This document shows positions 26,301 through 38,304 of a DNA stretch of 64,000 nt, piece after piece (position 1 is the first letter of the stretch; each line of letters starts with the position of its first letter). The notes beneath the pieces were generated by a model. It made no database searches. It was not told where the DNA came from and saw only the letters and a program-made list of their open reading frames with translations. This DNA is from Saturnia japonica (taxonomy: Eukaryota; Arthropoda; Insecta; Lepidoptera; Saturniidae). The DNA is taken from positions 8,866,001-8,930,000 of the forward strand of contig CM065304.1 in assembly GCA_033032175.1 (NCBI GenBank). The letters run 5' to 3'. The position numbers and the translations under genes are program-made.

Positions 26301-27671
26301 CGTGAACGTTGGTGACCTACCTAGTTATTTATTAATTATTTATTTTAAATCAATAAATGAAACCAAGTAAGAATGTAATAACTTATATATTTATCAAAGT
26401 CCGTACAACCGCTCATTTCTTGTACCATACATAATACTAAAAACTCAGAAATATGGTCACGGCCAATCTCGTTAGGTTTCTAGGTAAAATCTATCACGTG
26501 ATATACATACAGTATTTTATTTATATTAATACAACATTTTTATAATATTTTACATACTTATTCTATATTATTATCACAAATTGGAGAAAGAGTTATAGTA
26601 TTATCATAAATACTACGGATATCCGAAGTGAATAGGCACTTTTAGTAAACGTTTACCGAAGTACACGTATATTAAACAAAAATTATGAATGTTATCTTTA
26701 CACGTTCTTGTAAAGAAATTTCTTTAATATTATACATAGTATATATTCATAATATAATTTACTCAAATATATGAATAAAGATATGTTTTCGGTGGAAACT
26801 TTTCATCTATTTAAAATAAATATATTCAGTCCGAACTGCAGTTCTCTCTCGCGCTCTATTATGTCGCTCAAGTAGGTACAGCGCGACAGCTATAGATTTA
26901 TGTTAAAACTTATTCTTCAAACTTCTTACTACTCGCATTTCCTCATAACATAATTAAATTATCTTTTAACTTATACAGTTTAGCTCAGTCACTTATATAA
27001 CAGCGTTTCCGTAAAAAAAAATCCCTACCTACAAAGAGGTTTCACTTAAATCAATACTTTGATTTTATAATTCTATAGCTACATATTACAATTTGTCTAC
27101 TCAATTTTCAATCCATATAATGTTAAACGATCTTAAAATAGGCTTGGTTTAAATGGTTCATCAATGTTATAGAAACCGTTTTAAAAAATCATTAGTTTCT
27201 TTCCCTTGAAGCCAATCAAGTGCATTAAAAAATCCTAATTTCGTTTTCGTCCCGTACTCAGTTGTCTCAACAATGTTTGATTTCATTAATTTCCTATTTC
27301 AATAAAGATATATTTATTCTATTCACAATTATAATATTTATTTATCGTATAAATCAAAACGAAAAATCGATAATGAACTTAACCGAACAAAATGTTTTTA
27401 TACTTATAATTTCATTAAAACTGAATTTCAGTAGGGTGTTTTTTTTAATAACAAATTAACGCTAGTAGTATCTAGTCTTTTCAAAAGATGTTTTAATATA
27501 TTGCAGACTAGTTGTGCCAGCTGTTAACGGCCACAAAATATTTTATGTAGAAAACGAAACTTTTGACGTGTGTCAGATTCTTGCATCTTTTCAATATACG
27601 AAGTGTCTTATTGTGTTTTTAATTAAAATATACAGTCCACAAAATATAACGAAATCAGTATTGGTTCCTCA
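23324..27671. other. repeat-poor, mostly AT-rich stretch
   Basis: No exon is supported. GC-richer patches: 24660-24760 (contains 'gggcgcgccgccattttgag') and 25020-25450 (about 430 bp, no recognised domain). An A-run lies at 23761-23776 and an imperfect inverted repeat at 25865-25980. Confidence 0.4.
25865..25980. repeat. imperfect inverted repeat, 24-bp arms
   Basis: The arm at 25865-25888 (with AGCAAGCTTCTG) pairs with the arm at 25957-25980 (with CAAAAGCTTGTT) with a few mismatches, separated by 68 AT-rich bases. It could be a hairpin or a tiny MITE. Confidence 0.5.
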
Positions 27672-28075
27672 ATCACCCGCGACTTCGTTCGCGTGGAGGC
27701 CAAACACGCGATTTGTGCTATTTCCGTTCCCGGTTATGCTTATTGTCGGTGATCCTTAGAAGATAGACATATGCACTCGCTAACTTTTTTGTAGATTTTC
27801 TTAATATTTAAAGTTATGTGGTATATTAATTTGATATATTTCTTATGGTTTAGTCAGCGTAAGCCATTTAAGCGCCCGAATTGATTCACCACGTCCAGTT
27901 TTTTTGCTTTTTTGCCAACCTTAATTATTGTTCTAAAATTAAAGTAGTTTAAGTTACTCCTTATAACATCAGCTATCTACCAGTGAAAGTCTCGTCATAA
28001 TCGATCCAACCGTTTCGGAGATTACCCGGAACAAACAGATAGAAAGACAACATTTTTAAAAATTGGTAGTTTGTT
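27672..28075 (+). repeat. family B interspersed repeat, near full length
   Basis: Landmarks in order: 'cacccgcgacttcgttcgcg', 'gatagacatatgcactcgct', 'cagcgtaagccatttaagcg', 'ttactccttataacatcagc', 'accgtttcggagattacccg'. It is the plus-strand counterpart of 14990-15415. Confidence 0.75.
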
Positions 28076-28862
28076 TTATGTATCGTATATTCTTTAACAA
28101 CAACATACAAACATATTTTTTCTAAGATAGCAAATACATACAAAAGTTGTAAATTACCTAGATAAAGATAAAATAAGAATACAACCCAGATAAAATCAAT
28201 AAACAAGTGAGAAATCCGCCTTAAATCGAGTTCATGTCATATCTTTCCATTAAGAATGAGATAAAACACACCGCAAGATTACAATTACCTGCGCGTTAGG
28301 ATTATACAATAGACGATGTAGCATGTATGTAACAATAAAACTGCATTGATAAATAGATTTTACATAATATTATGTTATACACAACAAACCCTTATGGAAA
28401 AGTTACTAAAGTTTTAACTCCACTTTCATAAACACACGAAAATGAACTAACTGCATTTTATAATCGGTAAAATATAAGTGTATCTAAACATTTACTTTAA
28501 AAAAATAATTATAAGTGTTTCCTCAGTAATTAGCGCGTAGTGTGGTGAAAACAAGCATTAACCACACAAACACTCACTACTCGTAAATACGACAACATCA
28601 TTTTATTATGATAATATAATATAAGGGTTACGTCTCAATTTTTTCTTGCAATTTTAATACACATTTAGATAAATTCATTGTTTCATTAACTAGTATTTAT
28701 TTAATATGTACAAACTTCACAGTACATTTAAAAAAATGTAAAATAATTAGAATATAATCCTAAAGTGCCAATTAAGAAGTAGTACATAAATTACATTTTA
28801 TTATTATACCTAAATATAACGATAGTTTGTATGAGTCTGTATAAAGAGATGTTTATTAAGTA

Positions 28863-28865
<3 letters not shown>
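28076..28865. other. AT-rich stretch without a gene
   Basis: No feature is supported. Confidence 0.5.

Positions 28866-28935
<70 letters not shown>
28866..28935. repeat. (TG)n microsatellite, about 35 units
   Basis: A pure TG alternation of 70 bp followed by a degenerate tail to about 28960. Read on the minus strand it produces a poly His-Thr frame that is not a gene. Confidence 0.95.
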
Positions 28936-28937
<2 letters not shown>

Positions 28938-28960
28938 TGAGTGTATGTGTGTGAGTATGT

Positions 28961-29628
28961 TATAGAAAGAAAGCTTGAAACCGATAATAAATCAATATGA
29001 AACCTTGTACAGTCGAGGTCGCCACTTCCCTGCGTTCCACCCTCTAGCAACCTAGCGAATATTAAAAAACACCGTTTTCTTCTTATTTTATAGCAACGTG
29101 TGTTTATTCACAATTATGCCAATGTCACATGGGCACAATATTTTTCTACATAATCTTCAGTGTTCAAAAAATGTTTCAAACAACAAATGACTCTCTTGTT
29201 GAACCGGTCCAGTGAGTTTTTGAGGCAACATAAAATTCATACTTCTGGTTATTATTTTTAATTGACTTCACTTGTGCATAATAACCAGACTATACGTTAC
29301 AAAATACGACCAAAATTATAATATAGGACCAAATAATGTACGTATTTGAATAAACAACATTCAGATCAAAATCCTGACAAAAGCTTCTATTACAATATTA
29401 TGTACCTTAGCTTATCTTAGCTAATTAAATAAACATTTAAGTACTTTTTATATTTATATAAGCGGATATAATCAAAATTCGTTTAGTAAAAGTTAAAATT
29501 TATAAATAAAAACACACGATCAAAAAGACTAGCAGATTTAATATATGTAAACATATTATTACTGAGATGACATCATCATTTCGTTTTATAGATTCATCAA
29601 ACGTTACTGTTACGTTTTTCGTTTTGAA
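28961..29628. other. stretch without a gene
   Basis: No feature is supported. Confidence 0.4.
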
Positions 29629-29844
29629 GTGAAAACTTCTCTAGCCATTTTGAGAGATTTTTGTTAGGGGAAAAACTTATGGGTTCGCGTCATCGATGAT
29701 CTCGACATGCTCGTGACGTATTAGGTTTGTATAGCGGCCTGTGTTCTTGTATACGCATATATACAGTAATACATTGTATATACCCGACTGTATCATATGC
29801 GTGTTGGACTTTTTGGATGGGTAAAATTTTTTGATTTCGCTTCA
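29629..29844 (+). repeat. family F repeat, plus copy
   Basis: Landmarks: 'gtgaaaactt', 'cttatgggttcgcg', 'gatctcgacatgctcgtgac', CGCATATATACAGTAATACA, 'catatgcgtgttggac', 'gatttcgc'. The same order occurs reversed at 34530-34776. Confidence 0.8.
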
Positions 29845-29867
29845 TTTATACCTTCATTTTATACCAC

Positions 29868-30184
29868 GAAGCAATAATGGACCAGTTGGTGGCGTGTATG
29901 GACTCCGTGTCAATCGACGTGAGTTTGAATCCCTGCAATGAGCCCGAGCTTTCGGTGAAGGAAAACATCATGATGAAACCATAGCATGGTGGTAGGGCTT
30001 TTTTTAATGCTCACCTGGCTAACTACCACTCTCAAGTTGAAAATTTGTAGCCAAACACCAATAGGTGTTTTCCGGTAGCTGCACTTGAGAGCCAATCTTC
30101 TTCTAGACTTAGCGTGCAACCATCTTGGGCCACATCATCACTTAAGTTCAGGGGAAATTGTGGTTACAACGCTAAACCTATAAC
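29868..30184 (+). repeat. tRNA-derived SINE (family S1)
   Basis: A near full-length copy. The head is 'accagttggtggcgtgtatg' and the B-box-like 'gagtttgaatcc' is closer to consensus than in the 17.4 kb copy. The end is 'acaacgctaaacctat'. It starts about 24 bp after a family F repeat. Confidence 0.8.
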
Positions 30185-30430
30185 GATTTTCGCTAGTGAC
30201 GCTGCTAATATGAAATCAATCAAGACTCGTATTAACCGCAGATTAGTAAAATCGTCATTTCACTAACTATTCGACATCGTTCGAGCATACGTATCATTCA
30301 CGTATTTGTTAACTTATTTAGGATGTTGACATTTAATTTTCTTTAATTACTTTGATGTTGGAATCAATGAATATCAACAAAATAGTATTTTGTACAAACA
30401 AAAACATATACGTAATTACATAAATATAAA

Positions 30431-30830
30431 ACTACAATCTATGACCTAAGGTTTCACATGGTTGTTAAATTTATTCGATCATCTCTCCACCGCACTGCGC
30501 GGCCCTCGCCCCCGCGCCGCCAGCACACCCGTCACTTGTATAGCGTATAGTTTTTCTCAATTCCCTTATTTGAGACTACAGCCCGGTAAAGCTGTAAAAG
30601 CCATCAGCGGCTCTGTTTTCGGATAGGGCTCCTTGGGCTAACAGTAAGGTAAGTTCGAAAAAAAAAGTTTCTCCGATAGCTTGACGTTACTGCTCCGCTC
30701 TCAGGGTCGTAGCGAGACGTTATATAGCCTTCCACAATAAATAGGCTATTAAAAGCAACAAGATTTTTTCAAATCTGACTGGTAGTTCCAGAGATTAGCG
30801 CGTTCGAAAAAAACAAACAAAAATAATAGA
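30431..30830 (+). repeat. family A interspersed repeat with an extra internal block
   Basis: The ends match family A ('aaggtttcacatgg...' and 'ctggtagttccagagattag', 'gcgcgttcgaaa'). The middle, about 30570-30660 ('ggctctgttttcggataggg', 'gggctaacagtaaggt'), is not in the other copies; a related 'ggctaacagtaaggt' occurs at 60454-60468. Confidence 0.65.
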
Positions 30831-31189
30831 TACATCAAAACAAGTAAACAACAGGTTAACAACATAAACATTTTAGAGAAACATCATGATAAATTCCGAA
30901 ACGTTACTTCCTAATACGTAAGTGTTTTAAAATTTTAAACAATCCCACGTTTATTACATCATCCTTTAAAATAGCGTAGTAACGTCACTTGTGGCGGAAG
31001 TCCCAGGTTCGGTTGAAGGCACGCCGCGCACTGCAATGAAAGTACGATTTGACATACCGATCGAAATATCACTATGCTAGAAGCGTTCTAACTGCGAGTC
31101 ACGGAATCAAAATCGCAAAACGCGTTTGTTAGCGGTTTGACACTTCTGTTTTAATGGAAATATATTTGTAAGAGTTAATTACTAAATAT

Positions 31190-31315
31190 CTGGGCGACCG
31201 AGCTTTGCTCGGTACCTTAAAAAATTATATAATTACAAATTTTCCGTCATATCGTTGGAGCCGTTTCCGAGAAACCAATTACATTTATAATACAATAATT
31301 TCTCACTTAATAGTG
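31190..31315 (-). repeat. family C interspersed repeat
   Basis: A reverse copy: 'atctgggcgaccgagctttg', then 'ggagccgtttccgagaaacc'. It is shortened internally. Confidence 0.7.
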
Positions 31316-31409
31316 TCAGATTAAGTAGATAGTTTAGATATATTACCAGCTCAGCTTATTGAAGGGCGACAAGTTTCGGAGATCGTATAGAATGATCCAT
31401 TAATGCCAC

Positions 31410-31660
31410 TAAATCTTAAGAAAAAGGTATGTGAGACCATTATAACGGATGGAATTTTTTTAATGTGGCAAAGATGCGGAAGTTACGATTAACGTGTTGT
31501 GTATGATAATATTAGGAATAAATATATCAGAGAAAGTATGAAAAATATACAGCAGTAATCACAGATAAGTTGAGAAGTGATAGGTTAGCGTGAAATGGGC
31601 ATGTCATGAGGAGGGATGAAAGTGGACGCGGATATAGGAGCAGAGGACGACTGAAGGACA
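31410..31660 (+). pseudogene. non-LTR retrotransposon, C-terminal fragment
   Basis: Plus-strand translation gives KKKVCETIIT near 31420 and, in another segment, ITDKLRSDRLA then a stop where a Trp is expected, NGHVMRRDES, and GYRSRGRLKD. This is the C-terminal tail of insect RTE-type polyproteins (WYGHVMR motif), broken by stops and frame changes. Related fragments lie at 10430-10565 and 47405-47560. Confidence 0.65.
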
Positions 31661-31674
31661 GTATTTTTTAATCG

Positions 31675-31783
31675 TTATAAGCTTTAGCGTTATGGCCACA
31701 ATCTCATCTGATCTTAAGTGACGAGGTGGTCTAAGATGGTAGCACGCTAGGCCTAGTGGAAGACTGGCTCTCAGGTCAGTAAG
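31675..31783 (-). repeat. SINE S1 fragment (3' half)
   Basis: The reverse complement of the S1 end: 'tagcgttatggccacaatct', 'atcttaagtgacgaggtgg', 'gaagactggctctcagg'. It lies directly after the LINE tail fragment. Confidence 0.75.
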
Positions 31784-32661
31784 GTTTTATCTCATGATTG
31801 ATAATCATTTAAATAAATATTCTAAAAATGAAATAAAAGTTAACAAAAATTTCTTTGTTTTAATATTTTTACTGCTAGATTATAGATTCAAGAGACTCAA
31901 AAAATATAAAAAGAAATTATTTTGTTAACCGGGTTTTGTTTATTTATCTAAAACAGCAGAGTCAATTATTGTTTAAACGTCGTTTGTAATGCGTTGGTAG
32001 TATTATGGCGAAATGACAAAATAGAAAATAGTTGCTTATAACGATTATACTAATGAGCACGGACAGTACGACAGACCCAGACAATAGGTGAACAAATCTT
32101 CACCAATTGGACAAATATTTAAATAATATGTTATGTACATATTTTCTTACTATCTTAGGGTCCCGTTCCCGGAAAAGGAATCTCATTGATAAGTCTAAGA
32201 CCGCGCCACGCCGCGCCGCGCTGTTCGTCCTACATTAAATTCCTGCATTTACTGATACCGGCATGACAGTGGCAACTTGCAAAGGTTTTTCGATCTCTCG
32301 GTGATTGCCATTATTTTTAGATTATACTGTGCTTACGCGTGTTTATGTGAACGGCTTGTGATTTATAGAAAGTATAGATATGCTTTAATACGCAAGTGAA
32401 CAAAGCCTTAAGTAGGTAGTTTTAATGGATCGAAAAGAGACTCTAAGCTAGCGACATCTAAAGTGGATTCTGTTGAAAAGACACCAGGTTTCCGCGAATC
32501 AATTATATTCGCAATTGAATCGTTGAATCTAGCTATTAAATAAATCCACTGTTGTTTTATTTATATAAATCTCATTTGATATTACACTGTCCTTCATAAT
32601 ACAGGGTCCCATTTAAAATAAAGGGATGTGTCTTCCTTAAAAGTTATGACCCACTGACCTA
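31784..32661. other. stretch without a gene
   Basis: The only notable feature is a CG-rich cluster at 32202-32223 ('cgcgccacgccgcgccgcg'). Confidence 0.4.
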
Positions 32662-33018
32662 AACGATTGCTTTATTTATTTATTTAATATTGACGACACT
32701 CATTATTCTCTTGTGAGTAAAAGAGTGTTTTATCCGCTGTTATCGATAAAAAAACATAACATGCCATCACGCCTGTATTCTCCAAAAGGTTAGGCAAAGG
32801 TGTACTAATGTACACTCCCCACAGTTTGCCGAGTATGTTTTTAGGTCCCATGTAATAGGGGGCGAGCCTATTGGCATTAACCGGGATCGAAACCAAACTC
32901 AGAGCTGCTACTAAGAATTTCATAGAAAAAAACCCAATAACACTTTGCTCGACCTGGGATTCGAACCCAGGACCTCGCTCATAGCAGTCGCGCTTACGAC
33001 CACTAGGCTAACGATGCA
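32662..33018 (-). repeat. tRNA-derived SINE (family S2)
   Basis: On the minus strand the head at about 33016-32945 has a perfect A-box (TAGCCTAGTGG) and a perfect B-box (GGTTCGAATCC). A body of about 250 bp with 'ccctattacatgggacct' follows, ending in an 'ataaataaataaa' tail near 32672-32688. The anticodon region does not fold as a tRNA and the body continues past the head, so this is a SINE and not a tRNA gene. With both Pol III boxes intact it is probably younger than the S1 copies. Confidence 0.85.
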
Positions 33019-34529
33019 GTTAAATAAAATGCCCTTTTTCGAGTGACAATGGTAAAAAAATATAAACGTTACAGTTTTACAAACAAAGGTCTTTTATTGA
33101 ACCTTTATTAGTATAATTAATATGCATTTTCCGTTTGGCGTAGTATTAATAATAAACCGTGTGCAAGTTACACAAGTATAAACTAAAAATAACAATTAAA
33201 CAACAAATAAGGTATACTTAATCTACAAAACAATTCTTGGTACATAGGTAATCATAAACCTAAATCTTTAATAATTTGATACATAATATTCGTTATGTTT
33301 TCAATTGCTTTGAATAATATTTACTAATAGGAATTCGAAAATAAATCTTTTCACGCTACATTAACGGACCGATCGGCTCAAGATCACGGTTCTGCATTCG
33401 ATACACGATATATCCTCATAATATTTATATGAACGTTATACTGTTACGGTCAAACTAACAGCTTTAAATAGGCACCATTTCGAATTATCGTTTAGATTAG
33501 GTTTTATACTCTCCGTGTTTGTAGTGAACACTGAATACAAAACAAATTCAACAAAGAAAATTATATCATACACATACGAAGTGATTTCCTTTCACGTTTA
33601 TTTTAGGTATCGATTTGGAATCCAATCGTCTGGAAGAGTGCAAGCAACGTATAAGTATATATTAGATAGTATAACAACCTTCATCCTTTTGATCTCCGAT
33701 CTTATATTTACTTTCCGTTAGGTATAATGAAGATCAAGTGTATTTTTTTTTTAATTCTTAATAGGACATTTTAGCAACATTTTCACAGGTATTAATATCA
33801 GGATGTTAAGTGACATTATGGCGCAAGATGGTAACAAGCTAAACTTCCTACTGGCTTTCGAGTGCAGCTGCTCAAAAACAATATCTTAAGATACTTGGTA
33901 ATACATTTTCTAATTAAGAATTGTAGGTAGATGCACGCGCGTTAAATGCAATGTATCATCACGATGTTTTTCTGTTGATATTTTTAGATCAAATTAGTTG
34001 GTGTCATTTGCTATAGTAATTCAAGTAACAAAACAAAGTATATGTATTACAATGTAAACCCAAATATATAATCTCTTTCATAATGTTATAAAGCAGATGA
34101 GACCAACTTTATATTACGGTGAAAAAGCATTAGATATGTAATAAAAAACTCAAGGGCCGCCCTTGACCGCTTCAGCAACTGCATGCAAAAATGACAATAC
34201 CGCCCCCTCCTCTATCTTGTTTACTGACTAAGCTTCTGGAAAGGAATTGTATGGTATAGCGGGGAATTTCCACCCGCATTGAATTCATTATCTCTTACTG
34301 GGGAATTCCTCTTTAAATTAATTACAATTCTCTATTAAATAACCTAAAAAGTGAAGACGTTTTCATTTATTTCGATATAGGTAGATCAATAGATATCGTT
34401 GCTAGGGTATGCCATAATTCAATTAAAAATACAGAGGCAGCCTTAAGGACTGCCGACAGAAGTGAAAACTCAATTTTGAATTTTTAAATCAATTAGATAT
34501 AGTCTGAATTATTGCAGAGAATGTCGGTG
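33019..34529. other. AT-rich stretch with a badly decayed SINE
   Basis: 33800-33990 weakly resembles a reverse S1 SINE ('taagtgacattatggcgcaa', 'catcacgatgttttt'). No gene is supported. Confidence 0.35.
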
Positions 34530-34776
34530 ACGCGAAATCACATGATTTTACCCGTCTATAAAGTCAAACACGCATATGATGCAGTCGAGTATATACAATG
34601 TATTACTGTATATATGCGTATACATATGTATACAGGCCGTTACAGTAGGTGTCGCTAGTGTGACTCAATCGCAATACGTCAAGAGTATGTCGAGGTCATC
34701 GGTGACACGAACCGCGAACCCATAAATTTTTGCTCTACCAAAAATCACTCAATGCGCCTAAATAAGTTTTCACTAC
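34530..34776 (-). repeat. family F repeat, minus copy
   Basis: It is the inverted partner of 29629-29844: TGTATTACTGTATATATGCG, 'tgtcgaggtcatcggtg', 'cgcgaacccataaat', 'aagttttcac'. It carries about 25 extra bases ('gtgtcgctagtgtgactcaa') absent from the plus copy. Confidence 0.8.
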
Positions 34777-35211
34777 AACAATGTAAAGAATAAGACAATG
34801 AGATGGGAAGACTCCTGTTTTTGCCGCGCCCTGGAAAGTACCGCCCGTGTGCAATTCACAAGCAATGCCTTGCCCATCGCCTCACAAGCAGTCCCGTAAA
34901 ACTTACCTAACAAAGCTTTAATAACAAAAGAAAACTTAATTATAGTACCTATCTAAACTATTGGAGGCTAATGTATAATTAATAACTCAAAGTGGAAACG
35001 TGTAAAATTTTTATATATTATGTATATATATGTATATGTATATATATGTATATAATTTTATTGACTGAGTAATAACGGTAGATGTACTGTTAGTCATTTT
35101 ATGCTAACCCATCAGATTCCTTTTAGATGCTGTTCGAGCTAATTTTATACTGTTATTTGTACTATGCATTATTATTTTCATTTCATGTAATTATAACTTA
35201 ACTTAAACCGT

Positions 35212-35525
35212 ACTAGCTGAGCCCCATGGTTTCACCCATGTTAAATATTTATTCGGCCAACTATTCACCTGCACCGCTGACAACTGACTCGCGTCCTGTG
35301 CATCCTACCGTAAGTTGTTCTCACTTCCCGTACTTACTTATAGCTTGCCAGATTATTTGACATTAATTGCTACCACTCTTCTCCTTCAGTTTATAGCGTG
35401 AAGTTATATAACCTATGATCTTGCTCAATAAATACGCTATAAAATGCAAAAAAAAATCTTACTGGTAGTTCCTGAGATTATGGCGTTCAATCAAACCAAT
35501 AATGTCTTGATCTTTATAACGTTAG
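35212..35525 (+). repeat. family A interspersed repeat, full-length type
   Basis: It begins 'actagctgagccccatggtt', with 'cttcccgtacttacttatag' in the middle, and ends 'ctggtagttcctgagattat' then 'aatgtcttgatctttata'. It serves as the reference for family A. Confidence 0.75.
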
Positions 35526-35554
35526 TCATAGTATATCAGTCTAAGCTTACTGTC

Positions 35555-35815
35555 AAAAGGTTACTATAGGGTGGATCAATATGTGAATGATAGTGATGTC
35601 TGGAAGTGACTCCCTCTCTGTGCATCCACTAAATTATTAGTATTATACCTATTGTATTAACACTTGTACAGTTGAAAAAAAAATAAACCCGATCGAGTAT
35701 CTTACCGGTTCTTCTCGATGACTGGGAGGTTTTCCGAACCGGCAGTAGTATTTTGACGTTCTTCTTAGGCCTTCTTAGGGCCTAAATTGAATAAAGGTTA
35801 TTTTGATTTTGTTTT
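35555..35815 (+). repeat. LINE 3' tail (family E)
   Basis: It ends with 'gggcctaaattgaataaagg' and 'ttattttgattttg', the repeated-tail style of insect non-LTR elements. A second copy at 51890-52150 shares 'aatgatagtgatgtctggaa', 'gtgactccctct' and 'cttctcgatgactggga'. No coding part remains. Confidence 0.6.
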
Positions 35816-36996
35816 AAAAAATATGTGTAATAATAATTGTACAATGTACTATATATTTCAATAATGAGTATGATCATCAAACGGTCATCATGTCTATTAT
35901 TCGCTTATGATGCAAAGGCACGCCCGTAAGATAACAATAGAATCATGGTAAATAGTGCATGCTCGAGTTATGTAACGAAAATCGAGCGTGGGACAGATTT
36001 GAAATGTATAACTGAAGATGTCTCACTTCTTTCTAATAATATATCAAATAAAATGTATTCAACTTAAAGTATTGTTATTTCGTGGATTACGAAATTGCAG
36101 TTAGATTTTTATACAACAAAAAAAAAAAGACAAAAATTGACTTGTATGTAAATAATTCGTACAAAGTGAAACAAAACTCAAATTCACTATACTATGGTCG
36201 TACTCACAATATCTCTCTCTATGATCCTCTCGCAGATATCTTCCTTTTATCGATTGTTGTTTCCACTTCCTTGTCCAAAAGAGAACTATCTTTTCTAATT
36301 TTTTTTCCAAGTGACTATATTAAAAGCCCTGGAGCCATTACAAGCTTTGACAGTTTCACCGAGCCTCCGGCTCGGATTACGGCTCGCATAAGAACCAAAA
36401 TAAAGCGAGGGTCAAAATTACTAGAAAGTTCTTAAGCTTTACGACATCGTTTAAAAGGAGAAGTGTTCTATTTTCAGACCATTGTTTGTTGGATTATGCA
36501 ATCGGAGCGATAAACTTTGCATGTTTGAATAAATGCAAAATCTTTTCGAACCTACGAATAAATAATCGATGTTTTGAATAGATTCTAGACGTTTTCAGAT
36601 ATTTTGAAAATAGTAGATATTTGTTTCTATTTTTACTTATTTATAGCGTAACAATATTCACGTTAAAACAAATTTACTTCTTTTGGCGCCTTTAGTAGAG
36701 AATAAAGTTGACACTGTGCGCGCGTTTATATTTTTTTATTTTATTTTATTTTATAAGGCACAAATACAGATAAGATATCAAAAAATAATAACTTATGGTG
36801 AAGACAATGAGAATGAGAATAATGTGAATGTAACCAAATTAAAGCCACACATATATATTTATACATTTTTTAATAATGTTTACACAATAAATAAAAAAAG
36901 TAAAATTAATTTACATTATTATAATTGAAGGCTAACTTCATCGTGTTGATCGCCCGTGGAATATTTCGAGTTATTTTAAGTTCAAACATTTTTAAA
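35816..36996. other. AT-rich stretch without a supported gene
   Basis: A 117-codon open frame at 36082-36435 is the largest outside the named elements. It starts in a low-complexity A-run, has no recognised domain, and ends in a short GC-rich patch ('gagcctccggctcgg'). I treat it as chance. Confidence 0.4.
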
Positions 36997-37277
36997 TTCG
37001 TTATAGATTTAGCATTTGGCCACAATCTCACCCCATGTAAAGTGACGACGTGGCCCAATGTGATAATACGCTAAGCCTGTTGGGAGGGCTGGATCTCATG
37101 TGCAGCTACCGAAACACACCTATTAGGTGCTGGCAACAAATCTTCAACTTGACGCTGGTAGCTAGCCAGGCTGGCATTAGAAAATGCCCTATCATTATGC
37201 TATGTTTTCATCACGATGTTTCCTTTACCGAAACTTTGAGGGGCATTGCAGTATCCATACCTACATGCTACCATTAA
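36997..37277 (-). repeat. tRNA-derived SINE (family S1), internal deletion
   Basis: A reverse copy with most S1 landmarks. Between 'tggtagcatgtaggtatgga' and 'tgcaatgccc' about 30 bp carrying the B-box are missing, which should have made it transcriptionally dead. Confidence 0.8.
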
Positions 37278-37867
37278 ACGATCATTGATTAATAAAAAAA
37301 AACTTATTTTGTTTATTACTATGATTAATACTACACATTTAGTCGTCCATTAAAGGATTATCGTTAGGTTAAATATAGATATTTAAAAAAATACAATAAT
37401 CATTTCATATTCACAAAAGTTTTTATAAACTCTTTTAGAACGCAATCATCGTATATGATTTGTGGTAATCCATATTCAAGGTTTCTTCTTGATTTAAGAT
37501 TGATAGCGGAGTGATTATTCCGGTTGCTTATCAAATTTAGTGGCGTCACATTGCTTTTTATATTACTTATAACAAAGTGTGTGCAATTCACAGTACACCG
37601 GGTTATTACCCGGGTAAAACCTTCACAAACCATACAAATATTTTCATGAAAATGTCTTTAGAAAATTTTCTAAATCAGCGATACTAGAACTATCGACCAC
37701 TCGTACTGTACGTACAACAGTGCGTGCAAGTCTGGTCGCCACACCGCTAGGCCAATTAAACGACGATCATAGTCGTGAAAATCAAGACTTGCATTAACCG
37801 TGAATATTTTGTCTTGTTCTCCTACAGACTGAATCACAAATCACAACGGTGCTAAACAATGATATTT
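37278..37867. other. stretch without a gene
   Basis: No feature is supported. The minus frame at 37400-37633 has no recognised domain. Confidence 0.4.
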
Positions 37868-38130
37868 TATATAAGACAATTTTAACAAAAAAGAAAACCA
37901 ACTTTAATGATTTTGAAGCGTTTCCTCGTATATCTTCGATGTTAAAGATCCAATGCCAATGAAATTAAAATGGAACCACCCTTGTGGTATCCCCTATCCA
38001 AAAGAAAAAGAAACGTCTAAATTGGTTCATAAACAAAGAAGTTATAGCTGAACATACATTAAAAAAAAACGTTCAAATTGAGTAACCTCCCGAGTTTTGT
38101 TGAAATCGGTTTAAAAAAGAAGTGTCAACT
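37868..38130 (+). repeat. family D interspersed repeat, near full length
   Basis: Order: 'ttttaacaaaaaagaaaacc', TCCAATGCCAATGAAATTAA, 'attggttcataaacaaagaa', 'aattgagtaacctcccg'. It shares its 3' half with 58375-58592. Confidence 0.75.
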
Positions 38131-38224
38131 TGAATTGAGTGAGTACGATACTGAGATTAAAATTCGTCAAAAAAATGTAATATAAAGTATTAGCAGAATC
38201 ATATTAAAAAGTCGTAATTTTCAT

Positions 38225-38304
38225 TAGGAACACAAATCTATAATATATAAACTAGTATTATTAAACTCAAGAGATTGATTTTTTTATTTGTATGTTTGAA
38301 CATG
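38225..38304 (-). repeat. family A repeat, 3' piece cut off by the BEL/Pao insertion
   Basis: Read on the minus strand across the BEL/Pao element, 45646 onward continues into this piece: '...tagttccagcaatttacatg' then 'ttcaaacatacaaataaa', matching the family A end. The last 5 bases (ACATG, 38300-38304) are the target-site duplication. Confidence 0.65.

Noticed and set aside
28856..29050. 64-codon minus frame rich in His-Thr
   Set aside because: Produced by the TG microsatellite.
32945..33017. tRNA gene on the minus strand
   Set aside because: Perfect A and B boxes, but no proper anticodon arm, and the homology continues into a SINE body with an AT-rich tail.
36082..36435. 117-codon plus frame
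   Set aside because: Starts in an A-run, has no recognised domain, and ordinary local composition.
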